Source: Acidimicrobiales bacterium
GTDB lineage: Bacteria > Actinomycetota > Acidimicrobiia > Acidimicrobiales > SKKL01
NCBI GenBank assembly: GCA_034521975.1
Contig: JAXHLR010000002.1
Coordinates: 186,001-250,000 of the forward strand
Direction: 5' to 3'
DNA: 64,000 bases
Under the pieces are notes generated by a model, which saw nothing but the letters and a program-made list of their open reading frames with translations, was not told the origin of the DNA and searched no databases. Below, one piece after another: positions 57,551 to 64,000 of this stretch (position 1 is its first letter; each line of letters opens with the position of its first letter). A program made the position numbers and the translations under genes.

Positions 57551-58635
57551 CCGGCTCCGGCACGCGGTCGCGACGGCCGGCGGTGCGCGACGACCTCGCG
57601 CTCATGGACGGCTACCACTCGCCACAGGTCGACGTCGAGGTCCGCCTCAACACCAACGAGTCGCCGGTCGGACCACCGCCCGAGTTCGCCCGCGAGCTGG
57701 CCGACGCGATCGCCGCCGTCGACTGGAACCGCTACCCGGACCGTGCTGCCACCGAGCTGCGGACCGCCATCGCCGGGCTGCACGGCGTCGGTCCCGACCA
57801 GGTGTTCGCCGCCAACGGCTCCAACGAGGTCCTCCAGACCCTCTGCCTCGCCTACGGGGGGCCTGGCCGCACGGCGGCGGTCTTCGAGCCGACCTATGCC
57901 CTGCACGGCCACATCGCCCGCGTGACCGGCACCTCGGTGGTGGTCGGCGAGCGCACCGACGACTTCGAGCTCGACCCGGCCGAGGTCGACCGGATCATGG
58001 CGACCGATCCCGACATCGTGTTCCTCTGCTCGCCGAACAACCCCACGGGTCTGGTCGAGCCCGAGCCCGTCGTCCGCGACATCGTCGGTCGCGCCGGCGC
58101 GCAGGGTGCGCTGGTGGTGGTCGACGAGGCCTACGGCCAGTTCGCCGGGTGGTCCGCGCTCGAGCTCCTCGACGACGATCTGCCGCTGGTGGTCACCCGC
58201 ACCTACTCCAAGACCTGGGCGATGGCCGCGGCGCGGCTCGGGTACCTGGTCGGGCCGGGTTGGCTGGTCGCCGAGCTGGCGAAGGTCGTGCTGCCCTATC
58301 ACCTCGACGCCGTCACCCAGCTGGCGGGCACGCTGGCGCTCCGCCACATCGACGCCATGGAGCACCGGGTGGCCGACCTGGTCGAGGAACGGGGCCGGGT
58401 CGTCGCGGCCCTGTCCGAGCTTGCGGTCACCGTGTGGCCATCGGGCGCCAACTTCATCCTGTTCCGGCCCGACGCACGCGATGGTGCCGAGGTGTGGCAC
58501 GACCTGGTCGATCGATCCGTGCTGGTGCGCAACTGCGCCTCGTGGCCGCGCCTCGACGGCTGCCTGCGGGTCACCCTCGGCACCCCGGCCGAAGACGATC
58601 GCTTTCTCGAAGCACTCACGGAGATCCTCACATGA
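57547..58635 (+). CDS. hisC: Histidinol-phosphate aminotransferase
   Basis: A 362-residue PLP class I/II aminotransferase. LNTNESPVGPP near residues 35-45, AANGSNEVLQTL near 88, and FLCSPNNPTGLV near 158 line the substrate and PLP site. VVDEAYGQF near 192 and RTYSKTWAMAAARLGYLVGP near 218 hold the PLP lysine. It converts imidazole-acetol phosphate to histidinol phosphate. Both ends overlap neighbours by 4 bases. Confidence 0.94.
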   Translation: MTGSGTRSRRPAVRDDLALMDGYHSPQVDVEVRLNTNESPVGPPPEFARELADAIAAVDWNRYPDRAATELRTAIAGLHGVGPDQVFAANGSNEVLQTLCLAYGGPGRTAAVFEPTYALHGHIARVTGTSVVVGERTDDFELDPAEVDRIMATDPDIVFLCSPNNPTGLVEPEPVVRDIVGRAGAQGALVVVDEAYGQFAGWSALELLDDDLPLVVTRTYSKTWAMAAARLGYLVGPGWLVAELAKVVLPYHLDAVTQLAGTLALRHIDAMEHRVADLVEERGRVVAALSELAVTVWPSGANFILFRPDARDGAEVWHDLVDRSVLVRNCASWPRLDGCLRVTLGTPAEDDRFLEALTEILT

Positions 58636-59249
58636 CCACCGATACCCCGACCCGCAGCGCGCGCCGCTCGCGGACCACCAAGGAGACCTCGATCGAGATC
58701 GCCCTCGACCTCGACGCCACCGGTGGCGGGGTGGTCGAGGCGTCCACGGGGTTGCCGTTCTTCGACCACATGCTCTCCCAGTTGGGTCGCCACGGCGGGC
58801 TCGACCTCTCGGTGACCGCCACCGGCGACCTCCACATCGACGCCCACCACACGGTCGAGGACACCGGGATCCTGCTCGGCGAGACCTTCGCCGAGGCGCT
58901 CGGCAACAAGGCCGGGGTGCGCCGGTTCGCGTCGAACCGGGTACCGCTCGACGAGGCCCTGGTCGACGTGGCGCTCGACCTGTCCGGCCGGCCCTTCCTC
59001 GTCTACGAGGTCCATCCCCCAGGCGAGAAGATCCTCGGCGACCCACCCTTCGATCCCCAGCTGGCCGAGGAGTTCTGGCGCGCGTTCGTCACCTCGGCCG
59101 CGATCACCCTCCACGTCGAGATGGTGCGGGGCAAGAACACCCACCACGTCATCGAGGCAAGCTTCAAGGCCGTCGCCAGGTCGTTGCGCGACGCGATCCG
59201 CGTCGAGGTGGCCGATGGTGCGGTCCCCTCCACCAAGGGGACCCTGTGA
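58632..59249 (+). CDS. hisB: Imidazoleglycerol-phosphate dehydratase
   Basis: A 205-residue IGPD of the monofunctional type, without the histidinol phosphatase domain of enteric HisB. STGLPFFDHMLSQLGRHGGLDL near residues 40-61 and DAHHTVEDTGILLGE near 76-90 supply the Mn-binding His residues of the first half; NTHHVIEASFKAVARSLRDA near 174-193 supplies the second. Metal residues all appear present. A separate histidinol phosphatase must exist elsewhere. Confidence 0.95.
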   Translation: MTTDTPTRSARRSRTTKETSIEIALDLDATGGGVVEASTGLPFFDHMLSQLGRHGGLDLSVTATGDLHIDAHHTVEDTGILLGETFAEALGNKAGVRRFASNRVPLDEALVDVALDLSGRPFLVYEVHPPGEKILGDPPFDPQLAEEFWRAFVTSAAITLHVEMVRGKNTHHVIEASFKAVARSLRDAIRVEVADGAVPSTKGTL

Positions 59250-59259
59250 GGGTGCACCG

Positions 59260-59901
59260 ATGAGCAGCGCCGACACCCAGCGGCCGCTGGTGGCGGTCCT
59301 CGACTACGGCATCGGCAACCTGCGTTCGGCCCAGAAGGGGCTCGAGCGGGCCGGTGCCGACGCGCGCCTCACCGCCGATCCCGGCCTCATCGCCGATGCC
59401 GCGGCCGTGGTCCTGCCCGGGGTCGGCGCCTTCGGGCGGTGCATGGAGGCCTTGCACGAGTCGGGGTTGGCCACCCGGGCGGTCGAGGCCGCCGCGAGCG
59501 GTCGGCCCTTCCTCGGCATCTGCGTCGGGATGCAGCTGATGTACGAGGGATCGGACGAGACCGCCGACGTCCCCGGGCTCGGCATCCTCCCTGGCCGGGT
59601 GGTGCTGCTCCCCGAAGGGGTCAAGCGGCCCCAGATGCAGTGGAACGTGCTCGAGATCGTGCGGCCCTCGCCGCTGCTCGAGGGACTTGCGGATCCGGCG
59701 TGGGTCTACTTCGTCCACTCCTACGCGCCCGAGGACGGCGAGCACACCATCGCCCGGTGCGACTACGGCGGACCGGTGGTCGCCGCTGTCGAGCACGACA
59801 ACGTGCTGGCCACCCAGTTCCACCCCGAGAAGTCCGGCGACACCGGCATCGCCATCCTGTCGAACTTCGTGGCCATGGCCCGTACCGCCGTGGGGGTCTG
59901 A
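59260..59901 (+). CDS. hisH: Imidazole glycerol phosphate synthase, glutaminase subunit
   Basis: A 213-residue class I glutamine amidotransferase. VLDYGIGNLRSAQKGLERAG near residues 13-32 is the usual opening. GICVGMQLMYEGSDE near 86-100 holds the nucleophile Cys, and TQFHPEKSG near 188 holds the His and Glu of the triad. It feeds ammonia to HisF. The ATG at 59260 has GAGGG about 8 bases upstream. Confidence 0.95.
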   Translation: MSSADTQRPLVAVLDYGIGNLRSAQKGLERAGADARLTADPGLIADAAAVVLPGVGAFGRCMEALHESGLATRAVEAAASGRPFLGICVGMQLMYEGSDETADVPGLGILPGRVVLLPEGVKRPQMQWNVLEIVRPSPLLEGLADPAWVYFVHSYAPEDGEHTIARCDYGGPVVAAVEHDNVLATQFHPEKSGDTGIAILSNFVAMARTAVGV

Positions 59902-59903
59902 CC

Positions 59904-60641
59904 GTGGATCTCTATCCCGCCATCGACATCCTCGGCGGGCGTGTCGTGCAGCTGGTGCAGGGCGACTTCGACAACGTGGCCGTCCACGGCGACGACCCGG
60001 CCGCGGTCGCCCGAGCGTTCGAACAGGCGGGCGTGCCATGGATCCACTGCGTCGATCTCGACGCGGCGCGCACCGGCGAGCTGGTGAACCGCCCCCACAT
60101 CGCAGCAGTGGTCGAGGCGGTGTCGGTACCGGTCCAGGTCGGCGGGGGAGTGCGGTCGGCCGATGCGGCCCGAGCGCTGGACGGCATCGGAGTGACTCGG
60201 GTGGTGATCGGCACGGCGGCGTTCGAGGAGCCGGAGATCGTCGAGGCGATCGCTGCCCAGCAGCGGGTCGCCATCGGCCTCGACATCAGGGGCCGTGAGG
60301 TTGCCATCCGGGGATGGACCGCTGGTGCCGGCGTCGAGTGGGATCAGGTGCTGGCGCGCCTCGCGGGCGCCGGCGCCGAGGCCGTCGTCGTCACCCAGAT
60401 CGAGCGCGAGGGGCTCATGGGTGGGCCCGACGTCGCCGGTCTCACCGAGATGCTGGCCGCGACCGACCTCGACGTCATCGCCTCGGGCGGCGTCAGCAGC
60501 CTCGACGACCTGCGGGCGCTCGACGCCGTGGAGGTCGATGGGCGCGGGCTCGCGGGGGCGATCGTCGGCACGGCGGTGTACGAGGGAGCGGTTCCCGTGG
60601 AACGAGCGGTGGAGGTGTTGCGATGCGCGCCGCGCGGGTGA
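59904..60641 (+). CDS. hisA: ProFAR isomerase HisA (possibly bifunctional PriA)
   Basis: A 245-residue (beta/alpha)8 barrel. [19 protein letters not shown] near residues 4-22 has the first catalytic Asp, and [16 protein letters not shown] and [13 protein letters not shown] contribute to the phosphate sites. It isomerises ProFAR to PRFAR. In many actinobacteria the same enzyme (PriA) also replaces TrpF; no trpF is seen in this window, so bifunctionality is possible but unproven. It starts with GTG and overlaps hisF by 19 bases. Confidence 0.92.
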   Translation: MDLYPAIDILGGRVVQLVQGDFDNVAVHGDDPAAVARAFEQAGVPWIHCVDLDAARTGELVNRPHIAAVVEAVSVPVQVGGGVRSADAARALDGIGVTRVVIGTAAFEEPEIVEAIAAQQRVAIGLDIRGREVAIRGWTAGAGVEWDQVLARLAGAGAEAVVVTQIEREGLMGGPDVAGLTEMLAATDLDVIASGGVSSLDDLRALDAVEVDGRGLAGAIVGTAVYEGAVPVERAVEVLRCAPRG

Positions 60642-61411
60642 TCCCCTGCCTCGACGTCGACGCCGGTCGGGTCGTCAAGGGAACCAACTTCGTCGACCTG
60701 CGCGACGCGGGCGACCCCGTCGAGCTGGCGGCCCGCTACGACGCCGAGGGCGCCGACGAGCTGGTGTTCCTCGACATCACCGCCTCGTCCGACGAGCGCG
60801 ACACCATCGTCGAGCTCGCCCGCCACGTGGCCGAGGAGGTGTTCATCCCGTTCACCATCGGCGGTGGCATCCGTTCGGTCGACGACGCCCGCCGGCTGTT
60901 GCGCGCGGGCGCCGACAAGGTGTCGGTCAACTCTGCCGCGGTGGCCCGCCCCGAGCTGCTGGGTGAGCTGGCCGAAGAGTTCGGAACCCAGTGCGTGGTG
61001 ATCGCCATCGACGGCCGTCGCCAACAGGTCGAGTCGACATCGTTGGGTGAGGTGCCGTCGTCGTTCGAGGTGTACACCCACGGCGGGCGCCGCCCGACCG
61101 GCATCGACGTGGTCGAGTGGGCCACCCGCGCCACCGATCTGGGCGCGGGAGAGGTGCTGCTGACCTCCATGGATCGCGACGGCACCCGTCAGGGGTTCGA
61201 CCTGGAGATGACCCGCGCTGTCGCCGACGCGGTGCCGGTCCCGGTCATCGCCTCCGGTGGGGTCGGAGAGCTGCAGCATCTGGTCGACGGCATCACCGGC
61301 GGTGGGGCCGACGCCGTGCTGGCCGCGTCGATCTTCCACTTCGGCGAGCACTCGATCGCCGAGGCCAAGGCGCTCATGGCCGATCAGGGAGTCAACGTCA
61401 GGCCGGTGTGA
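60623..61411 (+). CDS. hisF: Imidazole glycerol phosphate synthase, cyclase subunit
   Basis: A 262-residue barrel. [27 protein letters not shown] near residues 6-32 is the HisF signature with catalytic Asp11. [30 protein letters not shown] near 79-108 and [14 protein letters not shown] near 184 are typical. It makes imidazoleglycerol phosphate and AICAR using ammonia from HisH. Its 3' end overlaps the opposing hydrolase gene by 14 bases. hisI, hisE and hisG are not in this run. Confidence 0.95.
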   Translation: MRAARVIPCLDVDAGRVVKGTNFVDLRDAGDPVELAARYDAEGADELVFLDITASSDERDTIVELARHVAEEVFIPFTIGGGIRSVDDARRLLRAGADKVSVNSAAVARPELLGELAEEFGTQCVVIAIDGRRQQVESTSLGEVPSSFEVYTHGGRRPTGIDVVEWATRATDLGAGEVLLTSMDRDGTRQGFDLEMTRAVADAVPVPVIASGGVGELQHLVDGITGGGADAVLAASIFHFGEHSIAEAKALMADQGVNVRPV

Positions 61412-62027
61412 CGGCCTCGACCACCGCGTCGACCGCCGCCGCGAGTCGTCCGGTCAGGAAGTGGTCGGCCATGTCGATCTCGACGACGGTGGTGGCGCCC
61501 CACCCGGCGGAGGCGTCGCGGGCCGCGGCAGGCGGTCGGAACTGGTCGTGGGCGGGGACGACGAGGGTGGTCGGTCGGTCGTCGGTCGCGGCGGCGGGAT
61601 CGTCGGCGATCACCGAGAGCGGAGCGGCGATGGCGACCCAGCCGGTGAGGTCGGGATGGTCGGACGAGAGGGCCACGTCGCCGCCGAAGGAGTAGCCGAT
61701 CGACCACAGCGGTGTGCCGGGGGCGAGTGCGGCCGCGGTGCCGAGGGCAGCGGAAGCGTCGAGCCGTTCGTCGACACCCGACCCGAAGGTGCCCTCCGAT
61801 CGTCCGACACCGCGGAAGTCGAACCGCACGACCGCCACCCCGGTAACGGCGAGTCCCCGGAACACTGCGTCGACCACCGTGTTGTGGCGGTCTCCGCCCA
61901 TCCGCGGATGCGGATGGCACACCACCGCGACGGCACCGGTCCCCGGTGGGACCACGAGGTCGCCGTGAAGGGTCAGCCCGTCGTCGGTGACGATCTCGAT
62001 GGGCCCGATGTCGATGTCGTCGGACAT
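61398..62027 (-). CDS. Alpha/beta hydrolase, dienelactone-hydrolase-like
   Basis: A 209-residue alpha/beta hydrolase. [18 protein letters not shown] near residues 35-52, [12 protein letters not shown] near 68-79, and [13 protein letters not shown] near 107-119 with the GxSxG serine are close to a family of small hydrolases (CHPHP...MDNKVV type). ADHFLTG near the C-terminus supplies His. Substrate unknown. The ATG at 62027 lies 8 bases from the shared palindromic promoter with the GroES-like gene. Confidence 0.82.
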   Translation of the reverse strand: MSDDIDIGPIEIVTDDGLTLHGDLVVPPGTGAVAVVCHPHPRMGGDRHNTVVDAVFRGLAVTGVAVVRFDFRGVGRSEGTFGSGVDERLDASAALGTAAALAPGTPLWSIGYSFGGDVALSSDHPDLTGWVAIAAPLSVIADDPAAATDDRPTTLVVPAHDQFRPPAAARDASAGWGATTVVEIDMADHFLTGRLAAAVDAVVEAVTPA

Positions 62028-62035
62028 GGCCCCAG

Positions 62036-62045
62036 ACGGTACCGT
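62036..62045. promoter_or_regulatory. Palindromic bidirectional -10 element (ACGGTACCGT)
   Basis: The perfect 10-base palindrome gives TACCGT on both strands. On the plus strand it ends 7 bases before the ATG at 62053; on the minus strand, 8 bases before the ATG at 62027. Both genes lack a Shine-Dalgarno. Confidence 0.7.
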
Positions 62046-62052
62046 CGGCGAG

Positions 62053-62403
62053 ATGAGCAACAGCGAGGGCGCCGGTCTGCCGGGCGACGACAAGCTGCCC
62101 ATCAAGATGCTGAACGACCGGATCCTGGTGAAGATCGAACAGCCCGAGGGCGAGCGCAGGTCGTCGGGTGGCATCCTCATCCCCGCCACCGCGCAGAGCT
62201 CCAAGCGACTCGCCTGGGCCGAGGTCGTTGCGGTCGGGCCCAACGTGCGCTCGATGGAGACCGGCGACCAGGTGCTGTTCAACCCCGAGGACCGCTACGA
62301 GGTCGAGGTGCGGGGGACCGACTACATCATCTTGCGCGAGCGCGACATCCACGCGGTGGCATCGAGCCGCCTCGAAGAAGGCAGCACCGGCCTGTACCTC
62401 TGA
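62053..62403 (+). CDS. GroES-like co-chaperonin
   Basis: A 116-residue protein of the GroES (cpn10) fold. MLNDRILVKIEQPEGERRSSGGILIP near residues 19-44 and GDQVLFNPEDRYEVEVRGTDYIILRERDIHAV near 74-105 match the family. The mobile loop that contacts GroEL (usually GG(I/V)VLP-like) is present as SSGGILIPATAQ. It has an 18-residue N-terminal extension and a different C-terminus, and groEL is not adjacent. So it may be a second, divergent GroES. Leaderless start. Confidence 0.82.
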   Translation: MSNSEGAGLPGDDKLPIKMLNDRILVKIEQPEGERRSSGGILIPATAQSSKRLAWAEVVAVGPNVRSMETGDQVLFNPEDRYEVEVRGTDYIILRERDIHAVASSRLEEGSTGLYL

Positions 62404-62429
62404 GGTCGAGGCCGCGCGAACCTGGTCGG

Positions 62430-62792
62430 ATGCTGGTGATCGACGCGGCCAACGTGATCGGGTCGCGCCCGACGGGATGGTGGCGCGATCGGCCGGGGGC
62501 CGCACGAACCTTCGTGGGTCGCGTGCGGGCGACGGTGGCCGCGGGGAATCTCGATCCGCCGGTGACCGTGGTGCTCGAGGGCCGGTCCCGGTCAGGGGCA
62601 GAGGAGGCGGATCACGACGGCGTGGCGGTCGTGCACGCGCTCGGCGAAGGCGACGACACCATGGTCTCGGTTGCCGAGACCAACCGTGACGTGGTGGTGG
62701 TCACCGCCGACCGTGAGCTGGCCGCCCGGGTCCGAGCCGTCGAGGCGAAGGTCGTCGGTCCGAGCTGGCTGCTCGACCGCCTCGTCGACTGA
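62430..62792 (+). CDS. NYN/PIN-like nuclease-domain protein
   Basis: A 120-residue protein. MLVIDAANVIGSRPTGWWRD opens with the acidic VIDAANV motif of NYN/YacP-type PIN folds, and VVVVTADRELAARVRAVEAKVVGPSWLLDRL carries the second acidic cluster (TADREL). Together they suggest a metal-dependent RNase or RNA-binding protein. The target is unknown. It starts 26 bases after the GroES-like gene and may be co-transcribed. Confidence 0.72.
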   Translation: MLVIDAANVIGSRPTGWWRDRPGAARTFVGRVRATVAAGNLDPPVTVVLEGRSRSGAEEADHDGVAVVHALGEGDDTMVSVAETNRDVVVVTADRELAARVRAVEAKVVGPSWLLDRLVD

Positions 62793-62888
62793 GGCTGGCG
62801 GCCTGCTCTCCTGGCCTCAGCGTTCGGACGGAGCTCGGGGACGGTCCCGCTGTCCAATGCGACCTTGTAGATATGCATTGTTGCCTTG

Positions 62889-62894
62889 TAATCT
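62889..62894 (+). promoter_or_regulatory. -10 element (TAATCT) of a hypothetical gene
   Basis: TAATCT is followed by 9 bases and the GTG at 62904. The surrounding 62860-62895 is AT-richer than the rest of the window. Confidence 0.45.
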
Positions 62895-62903
62895 GACTCC
62901 GCG

Positions 62904-63200
62904 GTGGTCGGGTCGCTGTCGAGGCGGCTCGGTGGGGTCGATGAAGCAGTCGCCGCCGACGTGCTCGGCGCGGTCATCGAGCTTCCCGAGACGATCGATC
63001 TGGTGTCGCTCCGGGCCTTGGGGTGGCCGATGGGTGAACTGGTCCACGCCGGAGCTCGCCTCGATCTCATCTCGCTCGAAGCGCTGGCGGCGGCGAGGCA
63101 TCTCTCCGCCGTCATCTGTCTCGCCGAAGTCGACGACAACGATCCTCTGCGGACGGCTGCGACCAGCTTCGGTGTCGAGCTCCGAACGGTTGGCGACTGA
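62904..63200 (+). CDS. Uncharacterised protein, weakly PIN-like C-terminus
   Basis: A 98-residue protein of alternating helices. The C-terminus (LISLEALAAARHLSAVICLAEVDDNDPLRTAATSFGVELRTV) resembles the end of PIN-fold toxins, where a helix is followed by a strand and an acidic residue. The N-terminal half (VGSLSRRLGGVDEAVAADVLGAVIELPETID) has no clear active-site Asp, so this may be a truncated or different protein. The TAATCT hexamer supports a start at 62904. A toxin-antitoxin role is only a guess. Confidence 0.45.
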   Translation: MVGSLSRRLGGVDEAVAADVLGAVIELPETIDLVSLRALGWPMGELVHAGARLDLISLEALAAARHLSAVICLAEVDDNDPLRTAATSFGVELRTVGD

Positions 63201-63223
63201 CGTCGTGGGACTCCTCGGTCGCG

Positions 63224-63832
63224 CTATGGGCCAGCCGCTTCGCGCGGGAGTTGGGACATCCAGACTCGGAACAGGTCCGTGTCGTACCGGTCGCGCACGA
63301 GCATCGGCGGCATCTCACTCGGGTACTCCCATCTGACTCGATCTTGATCGAGCCGGGCGAGCGTCTGGTACCAGTCACGGAGTCCCGAGCCGAGACGACG
63401 GTGCAGATCGAAGTTCCTCCGGCTACGAGTCGGGTCGGCGTCGCGCCGGCGCGACAGCGTTTCGTCGTCGGAGATGTTGACCAGCACGAGGTCGGCGATG
63501 CCCAACCGACAGGACGCGATGGCCTCGGTCGCCGCGTCGATGCCGGCTTCGAAGCGTTCCCACGAGATGACCCCCAGTCGCGCGAGGCAGTAGTCGTAGT
63601 GCAGCTTCAGTGGATCGGTGTCACACACCGCCAGGTCGCGCTCGGTCTCAACCCGAAGGGCCTCTGCCCAGCGGCGGCAGTTGACGTCGTTCCAGAACCG
63701 AGCGAGGCCGTCGTCAGACGAGGCTGCGGGCGGTTCGATCCGTTCCGTCTCGGCTACCACGCTGTCGGGTCCCTGTGCAACGCACCATGTGGTCTTTCCC
63801 GCCGCGCTGGGGCCCTCGACGACGACGATCAC
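63224..63832 (-). CDS. P-loop ATP/GTP-binding protein (small-kinase-like)
   Basis: A 202-residue protein. IVVVEGPSAAGKTTWC near residues 2-17 is the Walker A motif. DLAVCDTDPLKLHYDY near 66-81 may act as a Walker B or substrate Asp, and RRRDADPTRSRRNFDLHRRL near 128-147 resembles an arginine-rich lid. The order is that of small AAA_18-type kinases acting on nucleotides or other small molecules. Substrate unknown. It starts with GTG. Confidence 0.65.
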   Translation of the reverse strand: MIVVVEGPSAAGKTTWCVAQGPDSVVAETERIEPPAASSDDGLARFWNDVNCRRWAEALRVETERDLAVCDTDPLKLHYDYCLARLGVISWERFEAGIDAATEAIASCRLGIADLVLVNISDDETLSRRRDADPTRSRRNFDLHRRLGSGLRDWYQTLARLDQDRVRWEYPSEMPPMLVRDRYDTDLFRVWMSQLPREAAGP

Positions 63833-63912
63833 ACATCGGATCGTGTCACCTCCTCATCATTGAGTCACGGGCGTCTTCTGTGAGATTTCTTGAAGTTTCG
63901 GTGGTTGTGGTT

Positions 63913-63939
63913 GCGAACAGGTGTTCGAGCCGGTATTGT
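63913..63939 (+). promoter_or_regulatory. LexA (SOS) box with downstream -10 element
   Basis: GCGAACAGGTGTTCGA at 63913-63928 holds GAAC-N4-GTTC with the same AGGT core as the box at 27830. TATTGT (63934-63939) follows after 5 bases and ends 7 bases before the ATG at 63947. Confidence 0.7.
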
Positions 63940-63946
63940 GGGGTGC

Positions 63947-64000
63947 ATGAGCGAACATCCGGCGGTGTTGGTGCGACAACTGGGGGAGGTGCTCGACGGG
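63947..64000 (+). CDS. N-terminus of an SOS-boxed gene (partial)
   Basis: Only MSEHPAVLVRQLGEVLDG is present before the window ends. The leaderless start and the LexA box upstream resemble the DUF222/HNH gene at 26420-27754, whose box has the same core. This suggests, but does not show, a second 13E12-type HNH gene. Confidence 0.4.
   Translation, partial: MSEHPAVLVRQLGEVLDG

Noticed and set aside
62860-63200. A toxin-antitoxin module
   Set aside because: Only one short frame is present, without a clear active-site Asp or partner gene. The PIN resemblance is weak.

Overview
The window is high-GC, densely coded actinobacterial chromosome. An Acidimicrobiia-type organism is the best fit. The evidence is a full division and cell-wall (dcw) cluster with mraZ, sepF and divIVA; a bacterial proteasome activator (Bpa); mycothiol synthase (mshD); menaquinone genes in place of ubiquinone genes; a 13E12/DUF222 HNH nuclease; a eukaryote-like IleS; and many leaderless starts. 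The assignment rests on remembered families and gene order, not on a search. I saw no rRNA, convincing tRNA, CRISPR array, prophage or insertion sequence.

Layout. 1-2781: end of a ROK kinase, a small conserved protein, an HNH nuclease, menC and a lipoate-ligase-like gene. 2782-20991: the dcw block mraZ-rsmH-ftsL-ftsI-murE-mraY-murD-ftsW-murG-murC-murB-ftsQ-ftsZ-pgeF-yggS-sepF-yggT-divIVA. Most genes overlap by 4 to 20 bases, and murF is missing from its usual place. Three regulatory stretches stand out here: MraZ-type repeats over the mraZ promoter, a long folded leader before rsmH, and an attenuator-like leader before ftsZ. 21004-28884: ileS on the minus strand, a TraR/DksA-like gene whose repetitive Lys/Ala tail carries a one-base frameshift, lspA, rluD, an SOS-boxed HNH gene, a frameshifted acetyltransferase and an Rrf2 regulator. 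28958-38612: a phosphodiesterase, bpa, dnaE, and an acetyltransferase/patatin/nitroreductase/SDR run.

38689-44654 and 47836-49768 hold menE, menA, menH, menD, menF and menG. With menC near the left end they cover most of the route from chorismate to menaquinone; menB is not in the window. Between them, 44655-47799 looks like accessory DNA: a decayed SPFH (stomatin-like) gene, an ATPase-less TPR-LuxR regulator, a DUF4242 protein and a PhyH-type dioxygenase. A decayed acyl-CoA dehydrogenase follows at 50017. 50330-56187: an acyl-CoA ligase, a nucleotidyltransferase, rlmN, a VIT1-type transporter, mshD and a candidate structured RNA. 56255-61411: the hisDCBHAF operon. 61398-64000: a hydrolase, a GroES-like protein, a NYN-type protein, two poorly known genes and the start of another SOS-boxed gene.

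The main window-wide signal is a repeated promoter grammar: a TANNNT hexamer ending 6 to 9 bases before an ATG or GTG with no Shine-Dalgarno. It recurs upstream of about twenty genes on both strands. In three places the TAG of the hexamer is also the stop codon of the preceding gene. At two divergent gene pairs the two opposing hexamers overlap, once as a perfect ten-base palindrome.
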